From: Edaphobacter sp.
GTDB taxonomy: Bacteria > Acidobacteriota > Terriglobia > Terriglobales > Acidobacteriaceae
Assembly: GCA_025462645.1 (NCBI GenBank)
Contig: JAOAPB010000069.1
Coordinates: forward strand, 158,871-222,870
DNA: 64,000 nucleotides
Direction: 5' to 3'
Positions 19,001-28,103 of this stretch are shown piece by piece (the first letter of the stretch is position 1; each line of letters begins with the position of its first letter). Below the pieces are notes generated by a model. It saw only the letters and a program-made list of their open reading frames with translations. It was not told where the DNA came from and made no database searches. Position numbers and translations under genes: made by a program.

Positions 19001-22000
19001 TTACCTGCTCAGGCGAACTGCAAATTGGGCGACACGGGGATCGGTGGTTGTGCTGGTGATACTGCCGAATGCGGCTGAGCCGAAGCTTCCATTGGGTTGT
19101 GCGAAGGCTGGAGTGTTCGTGATGTTGAAGATCTCCGCGCGGAACTCCATGTCTGCTTCGCCGGGAAGTCTGGTGTGTTTTACGAGGGCTATATCGAGGT
19201 CGCGATACGCCGGGCCGCGTACCGGATTCCGCGACGCGTTGCCGATGACGAACTGCGGGGCGGTGGCGAAGGCGCTGGTATTGAAGTAGCGCGCTGGTGT
19301 CCGCTGATTCGCAGGGAGGCCTGGGTTGGCGACGATGTTGGGGCGCTGCAGTGCGAAGCCCGCGAAGGCGTTGTTGTTGGTCGCCTGCGTGACCGTGACG
19401 GGCATGCCTGACTGCAACGACATGATGGCGTTGAGGGTCCAGCCGCCGAGCAGCGAGTTTGCCACGCCAGTGGAGGCGAATCTGTGACCGCGACCGGCAG
19501 GGAGATCGTAGATGCCGGTGAAGGAGGTGACGTTGGGCATGTCACCGTTCGAGGAGTCGCGCTCGAGGTAGGGCCGGAAGGTATCTGCCGCGATGAGGCT
19601 GTTGGAGTTCGGGGAGGAGAGCACCGTTGAGGAGAAGACGGATGAGGCGTCGTCGATGAGCTTGGAGTGCGTATAGGCGAAGAGGAAGGAGACGCCGTGG
19701 GAGAGGCGTTGCTCGACTTTCCCCTGGATGGCGTTGTAGTTCGTCGTGCCGTTGTTGTTCCGGTAGGTGGCGACGTTGAGGAAGCGCGGATAGGGCTTGA
19801 GGAGCTGGGCCTGGCTGACCGTCCTGGTGCCGATGGAGCTGGAGGAAGGGATCTGGCCGAAGTAGGGGTTGTTGACCTGCGTGAGGAGGGATGGGCCTTG
19901 CGCCAGTTGCGCGGCGGTGAGCTGATTGAGATTCGAGTCGGGGATGCCGACGTGGACGATGTGCGAGCCTACGTAGGCGATCTCGGCGGAGAGATTGTTG
20001 GTGATGGAGCGCTGCACGGCGAGGTTCCACTGCTGGACGTAGCCGGAGCCTGCGGATCTGTTCGCGGTGTAGACGCTTTGGCCGAGGCCGGCGTCGGGCG
20101 TGAAGGGGATGGGCGCGACAGAGGGGCCGCTCGAGAGAGCGAAGGCTGCGTTGACGCTGTCCTGCGTCTTCTGTTGGACGTTCTGGATGAAGGGGAACTG
20201 CGGCGTGGTGAAGGGAGTTGTGATGCCGGACTGGTCGATGAAGACGATGCCGAAGCCGGAGCGGACGACCGTCGTTGGCGTCAGGAGGTAGGTGAAGCCG
20301 ACGCGGGGAGCGACGTTGGTGTAGTGCAGCTCGCGGGCGCTGCGGGAGTTTCCATTTTGACCGAGATAGTCGAGCTGCTGGGTTTGGAGGTTGAAGACGG
20401 CTCCCTGGTTGGTCTTCTCGGTCGATGGGAAGTGGAGGGTCCAGCGGGCGCCGATGTTGAGGGTGAGGCGGTCGGTGGCCTTCCAATCGTCCTGCAGGAA
20501 GTACTCTTCGATGTGGTCGCGGGGACGGATCTTGCTCTCTTGGAGATCGATCTGGAAGGTATCGACCTGGCCGAGCAGGAAGCTGGCGATGGAGTTGCCG
20601 CTGTTGGTTACGCCCTGCTGGTTGGTGCCGGTGGTCGTGAAGGCGAAGGAGCCGGTGGGGTTCGGCGGAGAGACTGCGTTGAGCTGGTACCAGCGGAAGT
20701 CGATGCCTGCTTTGAGTGCGTGACGGCCCCTTGTGAAGACGACGGTATCGACAGACTGCCACACGGCCGTTTGATACTGGGCGAAGGTGCTGGCCGAGGG
20801 GCCGAGCTGCTGGAAGCCGGTGAAGGTGAAGAGGGGCAGCGCGTTGTTGAAGGCGGCGTTGGTCGGGATGCCGGGGATTCCTAATGCAGCCGAGGCGGTG
20901 TTGCTCAGGTTGGGCCCGAGAATGCTGTTTCCTCGACGGGTGTATCCCAGCCTGAAGTCGTTGACGAGGTGCGGGGAGAAGGTGTGGGTCTCGTTGAGGA
21001 CCGCCTGCTGGCCGAGCACGCTGGAGAGTCCAACGACGCCACCGGTTCCGAGGACTGCTCCGGTGATGGCTCCGCTGCCATCGGGCAGGGGGGTGACTGG
21101 CGACTCAACCTCTTTGTAGTAGGAGTAGCGGCCGAAGGCGTGGTCGCGGGTGCCGAAGGCTCCGTCGATCCGGACGTCGAATTGGTTTTGATGATCCGCG
21201 TCGTTTGCCGTGCGGGTGTAGTTGTTGGCGGCGTTGTTGGTGGTGGGAGTTGGGAAGCGGGCGAGGAGGGCCTTGGCGGCGGGGTCGAGGGGGATGTTGA
21301 TGACGTTGTTGGGGAACTGCTGGCGGACGTTCTTTCCCGCGACGACGGTCGTCGTCTGAGGGTTGTAGATGTTCGAGACGCCGGTGAATATGCCCTGCCG
21401 TTCGGCGAGGGTGGGAATGGTGGAGATTCGCGTGACGCCGATGAGCTGCTTTATGCCCTGATAGTCGCCGAAGAAGAAGAGACGGTCATGCAGGATGGGG
21501 GCGCTGAGGGTTGCGCCGTAGAGATTGCGGCGGTACTCGGGCTTGCGAGCGGTGGGTGAGGCGAAGTAGTTGCGGGCGTTGAGGCTCTCGTTGCGAAAGA
21601 ACTCGAAGAGGCTGCCGTGAATTGCGTTGGAGCCGGAGCGGGTGGCTATGTTGACGACACCGCCGTTGAAGCGACCGAACTCCGCCGGGACGTTGTTGGC
21701 TTCGATGGTGAACTCGTGAATGTCATCGAGGATGGGGAAGAAGGCTACCTGGCCCGGTTCGGGCTGCAGGGCGGAGATGCCGTCGTAGAGATATTCGTTT
21801 GTCCTGGGGCGGCCGCCGTTGATGCGGGGGAGGAGGGTGCCGGGAGGGAGCTCGACGCCGGGCGCCAGGGTCGAAAGCTGAACGAAGATGCGGGTGTTGA
21901 GAGGCATGGCTACTACCGTCGGTCCCGCGATGTTGGTTTGAATGTTGCTCGTCACTGCCTGGAGAAGAGGGGCATCGCTATCGACTGTTACGGTCTGCTG

Positions 22001-22357
22001 ATCGCCTCCCACAGTGAGGATGAGATCGGCGCTTACGGTCTGACCTACGATGGCGGTGACTCCGGTGCGGCTGAGGCGATTGAATCCCGTTGCCGTCACG
22101 TCCAGGCGATAGGAGCCGGAGTTGAGATGCGTGAAGAGATAGTCGCCCGAGCTTGAGGAGGTGGTGGCCTGATGGATGTTCGTAGAGGACTGGGTCAGCT
22201 CGACCTTAGCATTTGCGATAGCGGCGCCCGATGCATCCAGCACACGTCCGCGAAGATCGGCTGCGATCTGGGCGTAGGCAGTTGATCCGGCGATCAACAC
22301 CGAAAAAAGGATCAACGCTGAAGAGATGAAGGCGCGAAGAGCCCTGTAAAGCATCAT
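19001..22357 (-). CDS. Oar-like TonB-dependent receptor with carboxypeptidase-regulatory domain (receptor 3)
   Basis: An 1118-residue outer-membrane receptor of the same type as the other two. The signal peptide (AFISSALILFSVLIAGSTAYA) precedes a regulatory domain (DLRGRVLDASGAAIANAKVE), a plug-like part containing MPLNTRIFVQLSTLAPGV, and a barrel. The ATG at 22357 is chosen because AGGAG lies eight bases upstream; the upstream extension to 22456 lacks this. Unlike its relatives it ends in AVRLSR rather than a terminal aromatic residue, which may matter for BAM recognition. The substrate is unknown. Confidence 0.87.
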   Translation of the reverse strand: MMLYRALRAFISSALILFSVLIAGSTAYAQIAADLRGRVLDASGAAIANAKVELTQSSTNIHQATTSSSSGDYLFTHLNSGSYRLDVTATGFNRLSRTGVTAIVGQTVSADLILTVGGDQQTVTVDSDAPLLQAVTSNIQTNIAGPTVVAMPLNTRIFVQLSTLAPGVELPPGTLLPRINGGRPRTNEYLYDGISALQPEPGQVAFFPILDDIHEFTIEANNVPAEFGRFNGGVVNIATRSGSNAIHGSLFEFFRNESLNARNYFASPTARKPEYRRNLYGATLSAPILHDRLFFFGDYQGIKQLIGVTRISTIPTLAERQGIFTGVSNIYNPQTTTVVAGKNVRQQFPNNVINIPLDPAAKALLARFPTPTTNNAANNYTRTANDADHQNQFDVRIDGAFGTRDHAFGRYSYYKEVESPVTPLPDGSGAITGAVLGTGGVVGLSSVLGQQAVLNETHTFSPHLVNDFRLGYTRRGNSILGPNLSNTASAALGIPGIPTNAAFNNALPLFTFTGFQQLGPSASTFAQYQTAVWQSVDTVVFTRGRHALKAGIDFRWYQLNAVSPPNPTGSFAFTTTGTNQQGVTNSGNSIASFLLGQVDTFQIDLQESKIRPRDHIEEYFLQDDWKATDRLTLNIGARWTLHFPSTEKTNQGAVFNLQTQQLDYLGQNGNSRSARELHYTNVAPRVGFTYLLTPTTVVRSGFGIVFIDQSGITTPFTTPQFPFIQNVQQKTQDSVNAAFALSSGPSVAPIPFTPDAGLGQSVYTANRSAGSGYVQQWNLAVQRSITNNLSAEIAYVGSHIVHVGIPDSNLNQLTAAQLAQGPSLLTQVNNPYFGQIPSSSSIGTRTVSQAQLLKPYPRFLNVATYRNNNGTTNYNAIQGKVEQRLSHGVSFLFAYTHSKLIDDASSVFSSTVLSSPNSNSLIAADTFRPYLERDSSNGDMPNVTSFTGIYDLPAGRGHRFASTGVANSLLGGWTLNAIMSLQSGMPVTVTQATNNNAFAGFALQRPNIVANPGLPANQRTPARYFNTSAFATAPQFVIGNASRNPVRGPAYRDLDIALVKHTRLPGEADMEFRAEIFNITNTPAFAQPNGSFGSAAFGSITSTTTDPRVAQFAVRLSR

Positions 22358-22542
22358 GGAAGCCGCTCCTGAAACGCGGAGGGAGTCTGTACCCGGCGAT
22401 TCTCGATGAGTTGTGCGAGCAGGATTGACGAGGTGTGGAGGGCATCTCCCCGCCAAACCGGTATCTTCTCACTATGACGAATCTAGTCGATTTGATTCGT
22501 ATAGTCAACGATTCTGGTTTTGCGAGGAGGTGCCGATGGTAT

Positions 22543-22968
22543 TCAGGAGTGATCGTCGAGGCGCTCGATCATCACGTCTGTCGACTTGATGAGAGCAGCT
22601 GCGGTATCACCCTTTTTGAGCTGAAGCTCGCGTACTGCATTTGCCGTAATGATCGCGGTGATGTGGGTGTCGGCTACTGCAAGCACGACTTCGGCAAGAA
22701 GACCCTCGATACGGATGCTGACGACTTTTCCGGCGAGTTGGTTTCTGCCGCTGACACGACGGTACCGCTCACGCGACTCCTGCGGGAGCTTGGCGCGGTC
22801 CTTGGCGAGGAAGGGCTTCAGCGTGGCCTCGGCCAGACGATGATGTCCTCCCGGAGTTTGGACGGTCTTGAGCTTGCCGCTCAAGATCCATTGCTTGATG
22901 GTGGGATAACTGATCCCCAACAGGCGGGCGGCTTCACGAGGCGTCAACATCTGGCTCGGGGTCGGCAT
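22543..22968 (-). CDS. Excisionase-type HTH protein fused to a TOBE/Mop-like domain
   Basis: A 141-residue two-domain protein. The N-terminal helix-turn-helix of MerR/excisionase type reads LTPREAARLLGISYPTIKQW and GGHHRL (residues 7-45). After a basic linker comes a TOBE/molybdopterin-binding domain (NQLAGKVVSIRIEGLLAEVV to SVMIERLDD-like end). The architecture is that of small molybdate/tungstate-responsive regulators or molybdenum-binding proteins; no molybdate transport gene is nearby. The ATG at 22968 gives the shortest complete HTH but has no clear ribosome-binding site. It lies 59 bases downstream of the VWFA gene on the same strand. Confidence 0.8.
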   Translation of the reverse strand: MPTPSQMLTPREAARLLGISYPTIKQWILSGKLKTVQTPGGHHRLAEATLKPFLAKDRAKLPQESRERYRRVSGRNQLAGKVVSIRIEGLLAEVVLAVADTHITAIITANAVRELQLKKGDTAAALIKSTDVMIERLDDHS

Positions 22969-23027
22969 GGCTAAAGTTTTAGCACTTTTTTGCGCTGCGC
23001 GCATTCTGCGTGGGTTTAAAGTGCAGC

Positions 23028-24707
23028 TCACTGCTGGACGGCGTTAGACTGTTGCGGCCCAAGTGTTGTGTCCGCTGTTCCTATTCGGCCTGAGGCAGTG
23101 ACTCGCACGACGAAGCGTGCGCGTACGGCCTTGGGGTCGTGGTCGAGTTTGACCTTGATGTCGAGGCTTCGCTCCAACCTGCCGGTCGGCGGTACGTCGG
23201 CTGTAGCGCTGGCATGAATGCTCCTCCCGATGCGCTTCAGCTCCTTGCCTTTGCGGTCGAAGGTGGTGAACACAAGGATTACATCCACATGACGCGGCTC
23301 GGTGTCGGTGGCGAAGGTCCAGGCCAGTCCGCGCGCGTCGATATGGAGGGTGAATGAGTCGGGATCGTTGGGCACTGGGGTCAGCCTGAGCGGAACTCCA
23401 TCGTAGGTCATCGTGCTGTTGTTGGCCGCGAGCAGGTCGAAGGCGAGGCGGCGAGAGGGGCTCTGCGGGTTGATGCGCGCCGGGGGCGTTTGCAGGTAGT
23501 AGCCTTCGCGCGTCGTCGCGATCAGATCGGGGCGGCTCAGCGTCACCTGGATCTTTCGGAACTTCTGCGGATCGAGCGAGGTGTTGGAGGGCCGATAGGT
23601 GAGCGTGTAGAAGCTGGAGCCGTCGCGAATGCCCGTGCCGATCTCCGCATCCACATCGTTGCGGCCGTAGAGGGCGCGGCCGCCGGTAGCCTTTGCAAGA
23701 CGGCTGAACTGATAGTTTCCGCCGAAGGGATCGACGAAGGCCGCATCCGCACCGTAGTCGCCGGGGTTCACCTTGAGGCCAGCAGGATCGACGGAGTACA
23801 GGGTCACACGCGCATCGCGAAGCATGTTCACGCACTCCTGCACGGCGTTGTTGACACGCGACTCCGCATCGACCTGCAGGTTGGCGAAGTTGAGGGCCGG
23901 AAAGCCGCGACCGATCCAGATCATGTTCTTATGCCCCTGATGCCCGATGGTCGCTTCGGCGATGCGCATCAGCGTGGCAAACGCCGTGGCGAAGCGCTCC
24001 GGAATCCAGGAGCTCTGATGAGCCTGCCAGGGGTATGCCCCGAGATGGTGGTCCAGTGCGGAGAGGATCGCCTGCTTGTCCTGGGTGTAGTCGTGCAGGA
24101 CGGTGAAGTGCTGCAGATCCACGGCGATGAGCATGGTCGGCGTGCCGAGCTTGTCCGGCTGCTTCTGAAGGAACTTCTTCAGCGAATAGCGCGCGAAGGC
24201 CATGTCTTCAAAGCGGGTGTTGAACTCGTCCAACAGGACGATGTTTACGGGCGAGCGGGGGGCCAGGCGGTCGAGATCGGCGGTGGAGTTGATGGTGGTC
24301 TGAGGGTCTAGTGCGTGGGCACCTGCCTCCTCGAAGTTCAGAACCGTCTGCGGCTCCTTCGCCTCTGCCACCTTGAAGTCGTCGCGCTTGAGGTCGGTGA
24401 CGATGTTGCCCTTCTTGTCGGTTACGACTACATCCAGTATGACGATGCGGGAGGAGCGGCGAATCGTGTAGACGCCGTTCGCGTCCTTTGTCGGCTCCGA
24501 ACCAGCAGGCACTTGCCGCTGGGGCGGTGGAGGCACTTGCGGCGGCTGCGATGGTGCGCCCTGCAACGGCAACGCGGGTGTTTGCACTACCGGGGCGTTC
24601 TGCGATGGTGATGAGTCCGGTTGCGCGGGCTCCTGAGCCAATGCGCAGCACTGCGTAGCGACGGCCAGTGTGGCGAGGAGCAGAGCGCTCGCAATCGGAT
24701 TTCTCAT
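23028..24707 (-). CDS. VWFA-related Acidobacterial-domain secreted protein
   Basis: A 559-residue exported protein with a signal peptide (SALLLATLAVATQCCALA), a proline/glutamine-rich linker (residues about 30-75), a conserved entry strand (IVILDVVVTDKKGNIVTDLK) and a von Willebrand A-like fold with NIVLLDEFNTRF in place of the usual DxSxS. This matches the VWFA-related family (TIGR03436) known mainly from Acidobacteria. Its role is unknown, probably extracellular or periplasmic protein binding. The ATG at 24707 starts at the signal peptide. Confidence 0.85.
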   Translation of the reverse strand: MRNPIASALLLATLAVATQCCALAQEPAQPDSSPSQNAPVVQTPALPLQGAPSQPPQVPPPPQRQVPAGSEPTKDANGVYTIRRSSRIVILDVVVTDKKGNIVTDLKRDDFKVAEAKEPQTVLNFEEAGAHALDPQTTINSTADLDRLAPRSPVNIVLLDEFNTRFEDMAFARYSLKKFLQKQPDKLGTPTMLIAVDLQHFTVLHDYTQDKQAILSALDHHLGAYPWQAHQSSWIPERFATAFATLMRIAEATIGHQGHKNMIWIGRGFPALNFANLQVDAESRVNNAVQECVNMLRDARVTLYSVDPAGLKVNPGDYGADAAFVDPFGGNYQFSRLAKATGGRALYGRNDVDAEIGTGIRDGSSFYTLTYRPSNTSLDPQKFRKIQVTLSRPDLIATTREGYYLQTPPARINPQSPSRRLAFDLLAANNSTMTYDGVPLRLTPVPNDPDSFTLHIDARGLAWTFATDTEPRHVDVILVFTTFDRKGKELKRIGRSIHASATADVPPTGRLERSLDIKVKLDHDPKAVRARFVVRVTASGRIGTADTTLGPQQSNAVQQ

Positions 24708-24825
24708 ATTGAGGTACAGACACGGTAAATCGCGACAAGATGTTACCGGGAATAGAAAATTCTTCCGATGCGCGTGACCCGCTTCCATGACGGTATGGAT
24801 GAGGGTGGCCTGGCCTTCGAGCTGG

Positions 24826-25770
24826 TCAGGGCTGAGCGGATAGCGGCGGGTTGAGCTTGACATCGCCGGTAGGATTGCCGCGGAGTCCAGCGAGAATCTG
24901 GGTCAGGAAGTCGTTGGCGGCGCCGGGATTGTTGGGCAGGAAGAGGGTGTGGGTGCCGGCCTTGGTGCCGATGTCCTTGAGGGTGTCGAAGTATTGGGTG
25001 AGAAGGACGAGGGCCATGACATCTTCGGCGGTGGCTCCGGGGACGGACTCGCGGAAGTGCTCGATGGAGGAGCGGAGGCCGTCTATGATTGCTTGACGCT
25101 CGGCGGCGATGCCTTGCCCCTGCAAGGCCTTGGACTGGGCTTCGGCCTCGGCTTGTTTTACCTTGAGGATCTTTTCTGCCTCACCACGAGCCTGCGCTGC
25201 TACCTGCGCGCGCTGGGCCGCGTTGATGTCGTTCATCGCGGCCTTGACCTTGACGTCAGGGACGATGTCGGTGACGAGCGCGGTGAGGATGTTGAAGCCG
25301 AAGCCGGACATGATGGTGTCGAGCTCGGTCTTGACGTTGATGGAGATACCGGACTGCTGCTCGAAGGTCTCGTCGAGGGTGAGCTTGGGGACGTGGCCGA
25401 GGATGCTGTTGAAGACGAAGGACTCGATCTGCTTCTGCGGGGCGCTGAGCTTGTAGAAGGAGTCGTAGATCTTGTCGTCGAGGACCTGGTACTGCACGGA
25501 GACGGGGATCTGGACGAAGACGTTGTCGCGGGTCTTGGTCTCGACGGAGAACTGCGCCTGCTTCACCTGAAGATCGACGAAGAAGACACGCTCGGCCCAT
25601 GGGATGAGTACGTGGAGGCCCGGACGCACGATGCGGTTGAACTTGCCGAAGCGCTCGACTACGCCTGCGGTGTAGGTTCGGACGGTAAAGAGGGTCTTAA
25701 GGATCGTGACGAGCGCGATGATCGCGAAGACGATGAGGGCGATGAGCAGAAAAGTGTTCAGTACGTCCAT
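24826..25770 (-). CDS. SPFH/band-7 (stomatin-like) membrane protein
   Basis: A 314-residue paraslipin/QmcA-like protein: an N-terminal transmembrane helix (FLLIALIVFAIIALVTILK), then the SPFH domain (GVVERFGKFNRIVRPGLHVL, VFVQIPVSVQYQV), then a long charged coiled coil rich in A, E, Q and K (AAQARGEAEKILKVKQAEAE). Such proteins assemble into membrane cages around proteases or lipid microdomains. No NfeD partner gene is adjacent; the upstream neighbour diverges. QmcA or HflC are less well supported names. Confidence 0.88.
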   Translation of the reverse strand: MDVLNTFLLIALIVFAIIALVTILKTLFTVRTYTAGVVERFGKFNRIVRPGLHVLIPWAERVFFVDLQVKQAQFSVETKTRDNVFVQIPVSVQYQVLDDKIYDSFYKLSAPQKQIESFVFNSILGHVPKLTLDETFEQQSGISINVKTELDTIMSGFGFNILTALVTDIVPDVKVKAAMNDINAAQRAQVAAQARGEAEKILKVKQAEAEAQSKALQGQGIAAERQAIIDGLRSSIEHFRESVPGATAEDVMALVLLTQYFDTLKDIGTKAGTHTLFLPNNPGAANDFLTQILAGLRGNPTGDVKLNPPLSAQP

Positions 25771-25869
25771 GGGTGATCGAGCCTTTGCAGCGAGGATACA
25801 TGAGGACGTTTTGCGACGAATAGAAAGAATGCACAGGAGCAGCTAACAGTCGCAATTTACGATTGACGT

Positions 25870-26562
25870 ATGGCTACGTACTTTTCTAAAGAGGCTTTGA
25901 AGTTTCTGCGGGGGTTGAAACGAAATAACGATCGTGAGTGGTTTGCGGAGCGCAAGGCGGTGTACGAGCGAGAGCTGAAGACTCCGATGCTGGCTCTGAT
26001 CGCTGAGGTGAATGAGGCGATGCTGGCATTCGCGCCGGAGAACGTGCGACCTCCGCAGAAGGCGATGATGCGGATCTATCGCGATATTCGGTTCAGCCCG
26101 GATAAACGGCCCTACAAGATTCACCAGGGCGCGTGGTGGGCGCGGACAGGATTAGAGAAGACTTCGGGCGGGGGCTTTTATTTCGATGTGAGCAGTACCG
26201 AGGTAACGATTGCGGCTGGCGTGTTCATGCCGGAGCGGGAGCAGTTGCTGGCGATCCGGCGCTATCTGGTAGACCACCATGGGGAGCTGCGGGCCTTGCT
26301 GGCGGGGAAGAAGTTGAAGGCGAAGCTGAAGGAGTTCGATGGACAGAAGCTGACGCGTCCTCCGAAGGGATTCGCAGCCGATGATCCGGCGATAGATCTC
26401 CTGCTATGCCGGCAGTGGGGTGTTTCGACGAGGCTTCCGGTGGAGAGCGCAACGAAGCCAACACTGTTGAAGGAGATCTTGGAGCGGTTCAAGGTGGCGG
26501 CTCCGGTAGTGGCACTGCTGAATGCGCCGCTGGTGAGCAAGCCGCGAAAGCCGATGTTTTAG
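25870..26562 (+). CDS. DUF2461 domain-containing protein
   Basis: A 230-residue cytoplasmic protein that matches DUF2461/TIGR02453. Visible segments are YFSKEALKFLRGLKRNNDRE with WFAERKAVYE at the start, RIYRDIRFSPDKRPYKIHQG at about residues 75-95, and GGGFYFDVSSTEVTIAAGVF. The family is common and its biochemical function is unknown. The ATG at 25870 comes only 100 bases from the divergent SPFH gene start. Confidence 0.87.
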   Translation: MATYFSKEALKFLRGLKRNNDREWFAERKAVYERELKTPMLALIAEVNEAMLAFAPENVRPPQKAMMRIYRDIRFSPDKRPYKIHQGAWWARTGLEKTSGGGFYFDVSSTEVTIAAGVFMPEREQLLAIRRYLVDHHGELRALLAGKKLKAKLKEFDGQKLTRPPKGFAADDPAIDLLLCRQWGVSTRLPVESATKPTLLKEILERFKVAAPVVALLNAPLVSKPRKPMF

Positions 26563-26866
26563 TCGATTTTTAAACGAACTGGAATTTGGCTTCAGACTTG
26601 CAGGAGGGGCGATTTTCGCGGGTTTTTTGTAGGCCAATGTACCTAATACCGAACAAAACCGGTAAAAATGGGAAAAAACCTGTGGAAACCAATGAATTCG
26701 TGTTGACAAAGAGCTTGGAAAAGCTGAAGGTGAATTGCGGTACGGTTCTCCGCACCCGCATGAACATTGAAGATTCGCATTGAGAAAAAGGATGCGGTTT
26801 TCGATCTTCGAGCAGGTCAGGCGAGCGACCGATGAACACATTTCTGAAAGCTAGAAGGAGCAATAC
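26563..26866. other. Intergenic region upstream of the HU-family gene
   Basis: No credible gene. A TTGACA hexamer at about 26703 could be a -35 element for the HU gene, but no good -10 lies at standard spacing. AGAAGGAG at 26851-26858 is the HU ribosome-binding site. Confidence 0.4.
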
Positions 26867-27163
26867 ATGGCAAAGGGTATGACAAAGACAGCACTGGTAC
26901 GCCACCTGGCGGAGAAGCTGGAACTGACCAACAAGCAGACCGCAGGCTTCCTGGAGCTGCTGGCCGAGACCGCAGTGAAAGAGACCAAGAAGAATGGTGA
27001 GTTCACGATTCCTGGCATCGGCAAGCTGGTGAAGGCAGAGCGCAAGGCTCGGCTAGGTCGCAACCCGCAGACGGGTGAGACGATCAAGATCAAGGCCAAG
27101 ACCGTGGTGAAGTTCCGCGTGGCCAAGGTTGCGAAGGACACGATCGCACCTGTGAAGAAGTAG
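26867..27163 (+). CDS. HU/IHF-family DNA-binding protein
   Basis: A 98-residue nucleoid protein. The N-terminal helices (TKTALVRHLAEKLELTNKQT) are followed by GEFTIPGIGKLVKAERKARL and the DNA-arm signature GRNPQTGETIKIKAKTVV, then a basic tail. It dimerises and bends DNA in the nucleoid. The ATG has AGAAGGAG upstream with optimal spacing. It is monocistronic; a stem with GGCGGAGATG/CATCTCGTCGCC arms follows at about 27172-27207 and may serve as its terminator, although it lacks a T-run. Confidence 0.93.
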   Translation: MAKGMTKTALVRHLAEKLELTNKQTAGFLELLAETAVKETKKNGEFTIPGIGKLVKAERKARLGRNPQTGETIKIKAKTVVKFRVAKVAKDTIAPVKK

Positions 27164-27313
27164 TTTCTTAGCGGCGGAGATGACAGCCTGTGGCTGCATC
27201 TCGTCGCCATGCGGAGTGGCCCTCCCTGCAGCTGGTGCGCACGCGTTCGATGTTGAGCGTGGGTGCAGACGAGAAGCCCGTTGTGCGCTGGCAGTTGCCG
27301 GTGTGCAGCGGGT

Positions 27314-28030
27314 TTATCGTTTTGGGAGAAAGGCTCGAGCCACGAGCGAGATGCCCAGGGAGATAATGACTCCCCGGATGATGAGGAATGAGTTGTAGCG
27401 CCAGCCAGCGATGACGAAGGAGAGGAAGACTCCCCAGAAGTAGAGTTCTCCCAGAAAGGCCTGGGGCCACTTCGGTTGAATTGGCGATGCGGGAACGCGT
27501 GGCGTGAGTGCGGGAAGCAATGATGGAACTTTTGCTCGATAGGCGAGGTAGGGTTCGCCGAATTTACTGGTGAGGAAGGCTTCTTCGGCGGCTATGAGGC
27601 GGAGTTGGAAGAAGCCGATAAGAACGATGGAGAAGATGGCTCCGCTGGGTGGCATGAGAAGCGCAAGAGCAAGGGTGTGGATGGAGATGCTGAGGTAGAG
27701 CGGGTTTCGCAGGAAGCGATAAGGACCGGCTGCGACTATCAGATCTCCGTGCATGGAGGCAGACTCCACGATCGAGGAGTCGAGGTAGGCTGCGGCCCAG
27801 GTGCGAAGGAAGGCTGCCGCGAGAGCGCAGAGGATGCCGAAGATGAGGAACGCGTCGGTGGCAGCGCTGAAGCCGAGCCAGCCTCGGCGAGCGACTGTTG
27901 CCGCCAATAACTGCCATGTGCGAATGGTGTCATAGTGCAGCCAGTAGTTCCACGGAGCGGAGAAGCCCAGAACGTATATGATCGCGTGGATGAGGAAGCG
28001 GAGACGAAACTCAAGCGCAGAGGATTTCAT
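27314..28030 (-). CDS. Isoprenylcysteine carboxyl methyltransferase-like (ICMT/PEMT family) membrane protein
   Basis: A 238-residue multi-pass membrane protein. It carries the family SAM-binding signature GPYRFLRNPLYLSISIHTLA (about residues 103-122) and the C-terminal EEAFLTSKFGEPYLAYRAKV. Bacterial members probably methylate lipids or isoprenoid-linked substrates; the true substrate is unknown. It reads toward the HU gene and shares no operon with parB, whose stop is 73 bases upstream. Confidence 0.82.
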   Translation of the reverse strand: MKSSALEFRLRFLIHAIIYVLGFSAPWNYWLHYDTIRTWQLLAATVARRGWLGFSAATDAFLIFGILCALAAAFLRTWAAAYLDSSIVESASMHGDLIVAAGPYRFLRNPLYLSISIHTLALALLMPPSGAIFSIVLIGFFQLRLIAAEEAFLTSKFGEPYLAYRAKVPSLLPALTPRVPASPIQPKWPQAFLGELYFWGVFLSFVIAGWRYNSFLIIRGVIISLGISLVARAFLPKR

Positions 28031-28103
28031 AGAGGCGTGCGGCCTTCTTTTTTAATTTATGTAACAGAGTTGGGAACAAATTGTAGGGCGAATCCCTGCG
28101 GGT

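Noticed and set aside
19542..20884. Long open frames on both strands inside receptor 3 (about 405 codons each)
   Set aside because: They are high-GC shadows of the receptor gene, with proline/arginine- or glycine/valine-rich composition and no domain.
26586..26783. A 65-codon frame upstream of the HU gene
   Set aside because: Weak start context and covers the likely promoter of the HU gene.
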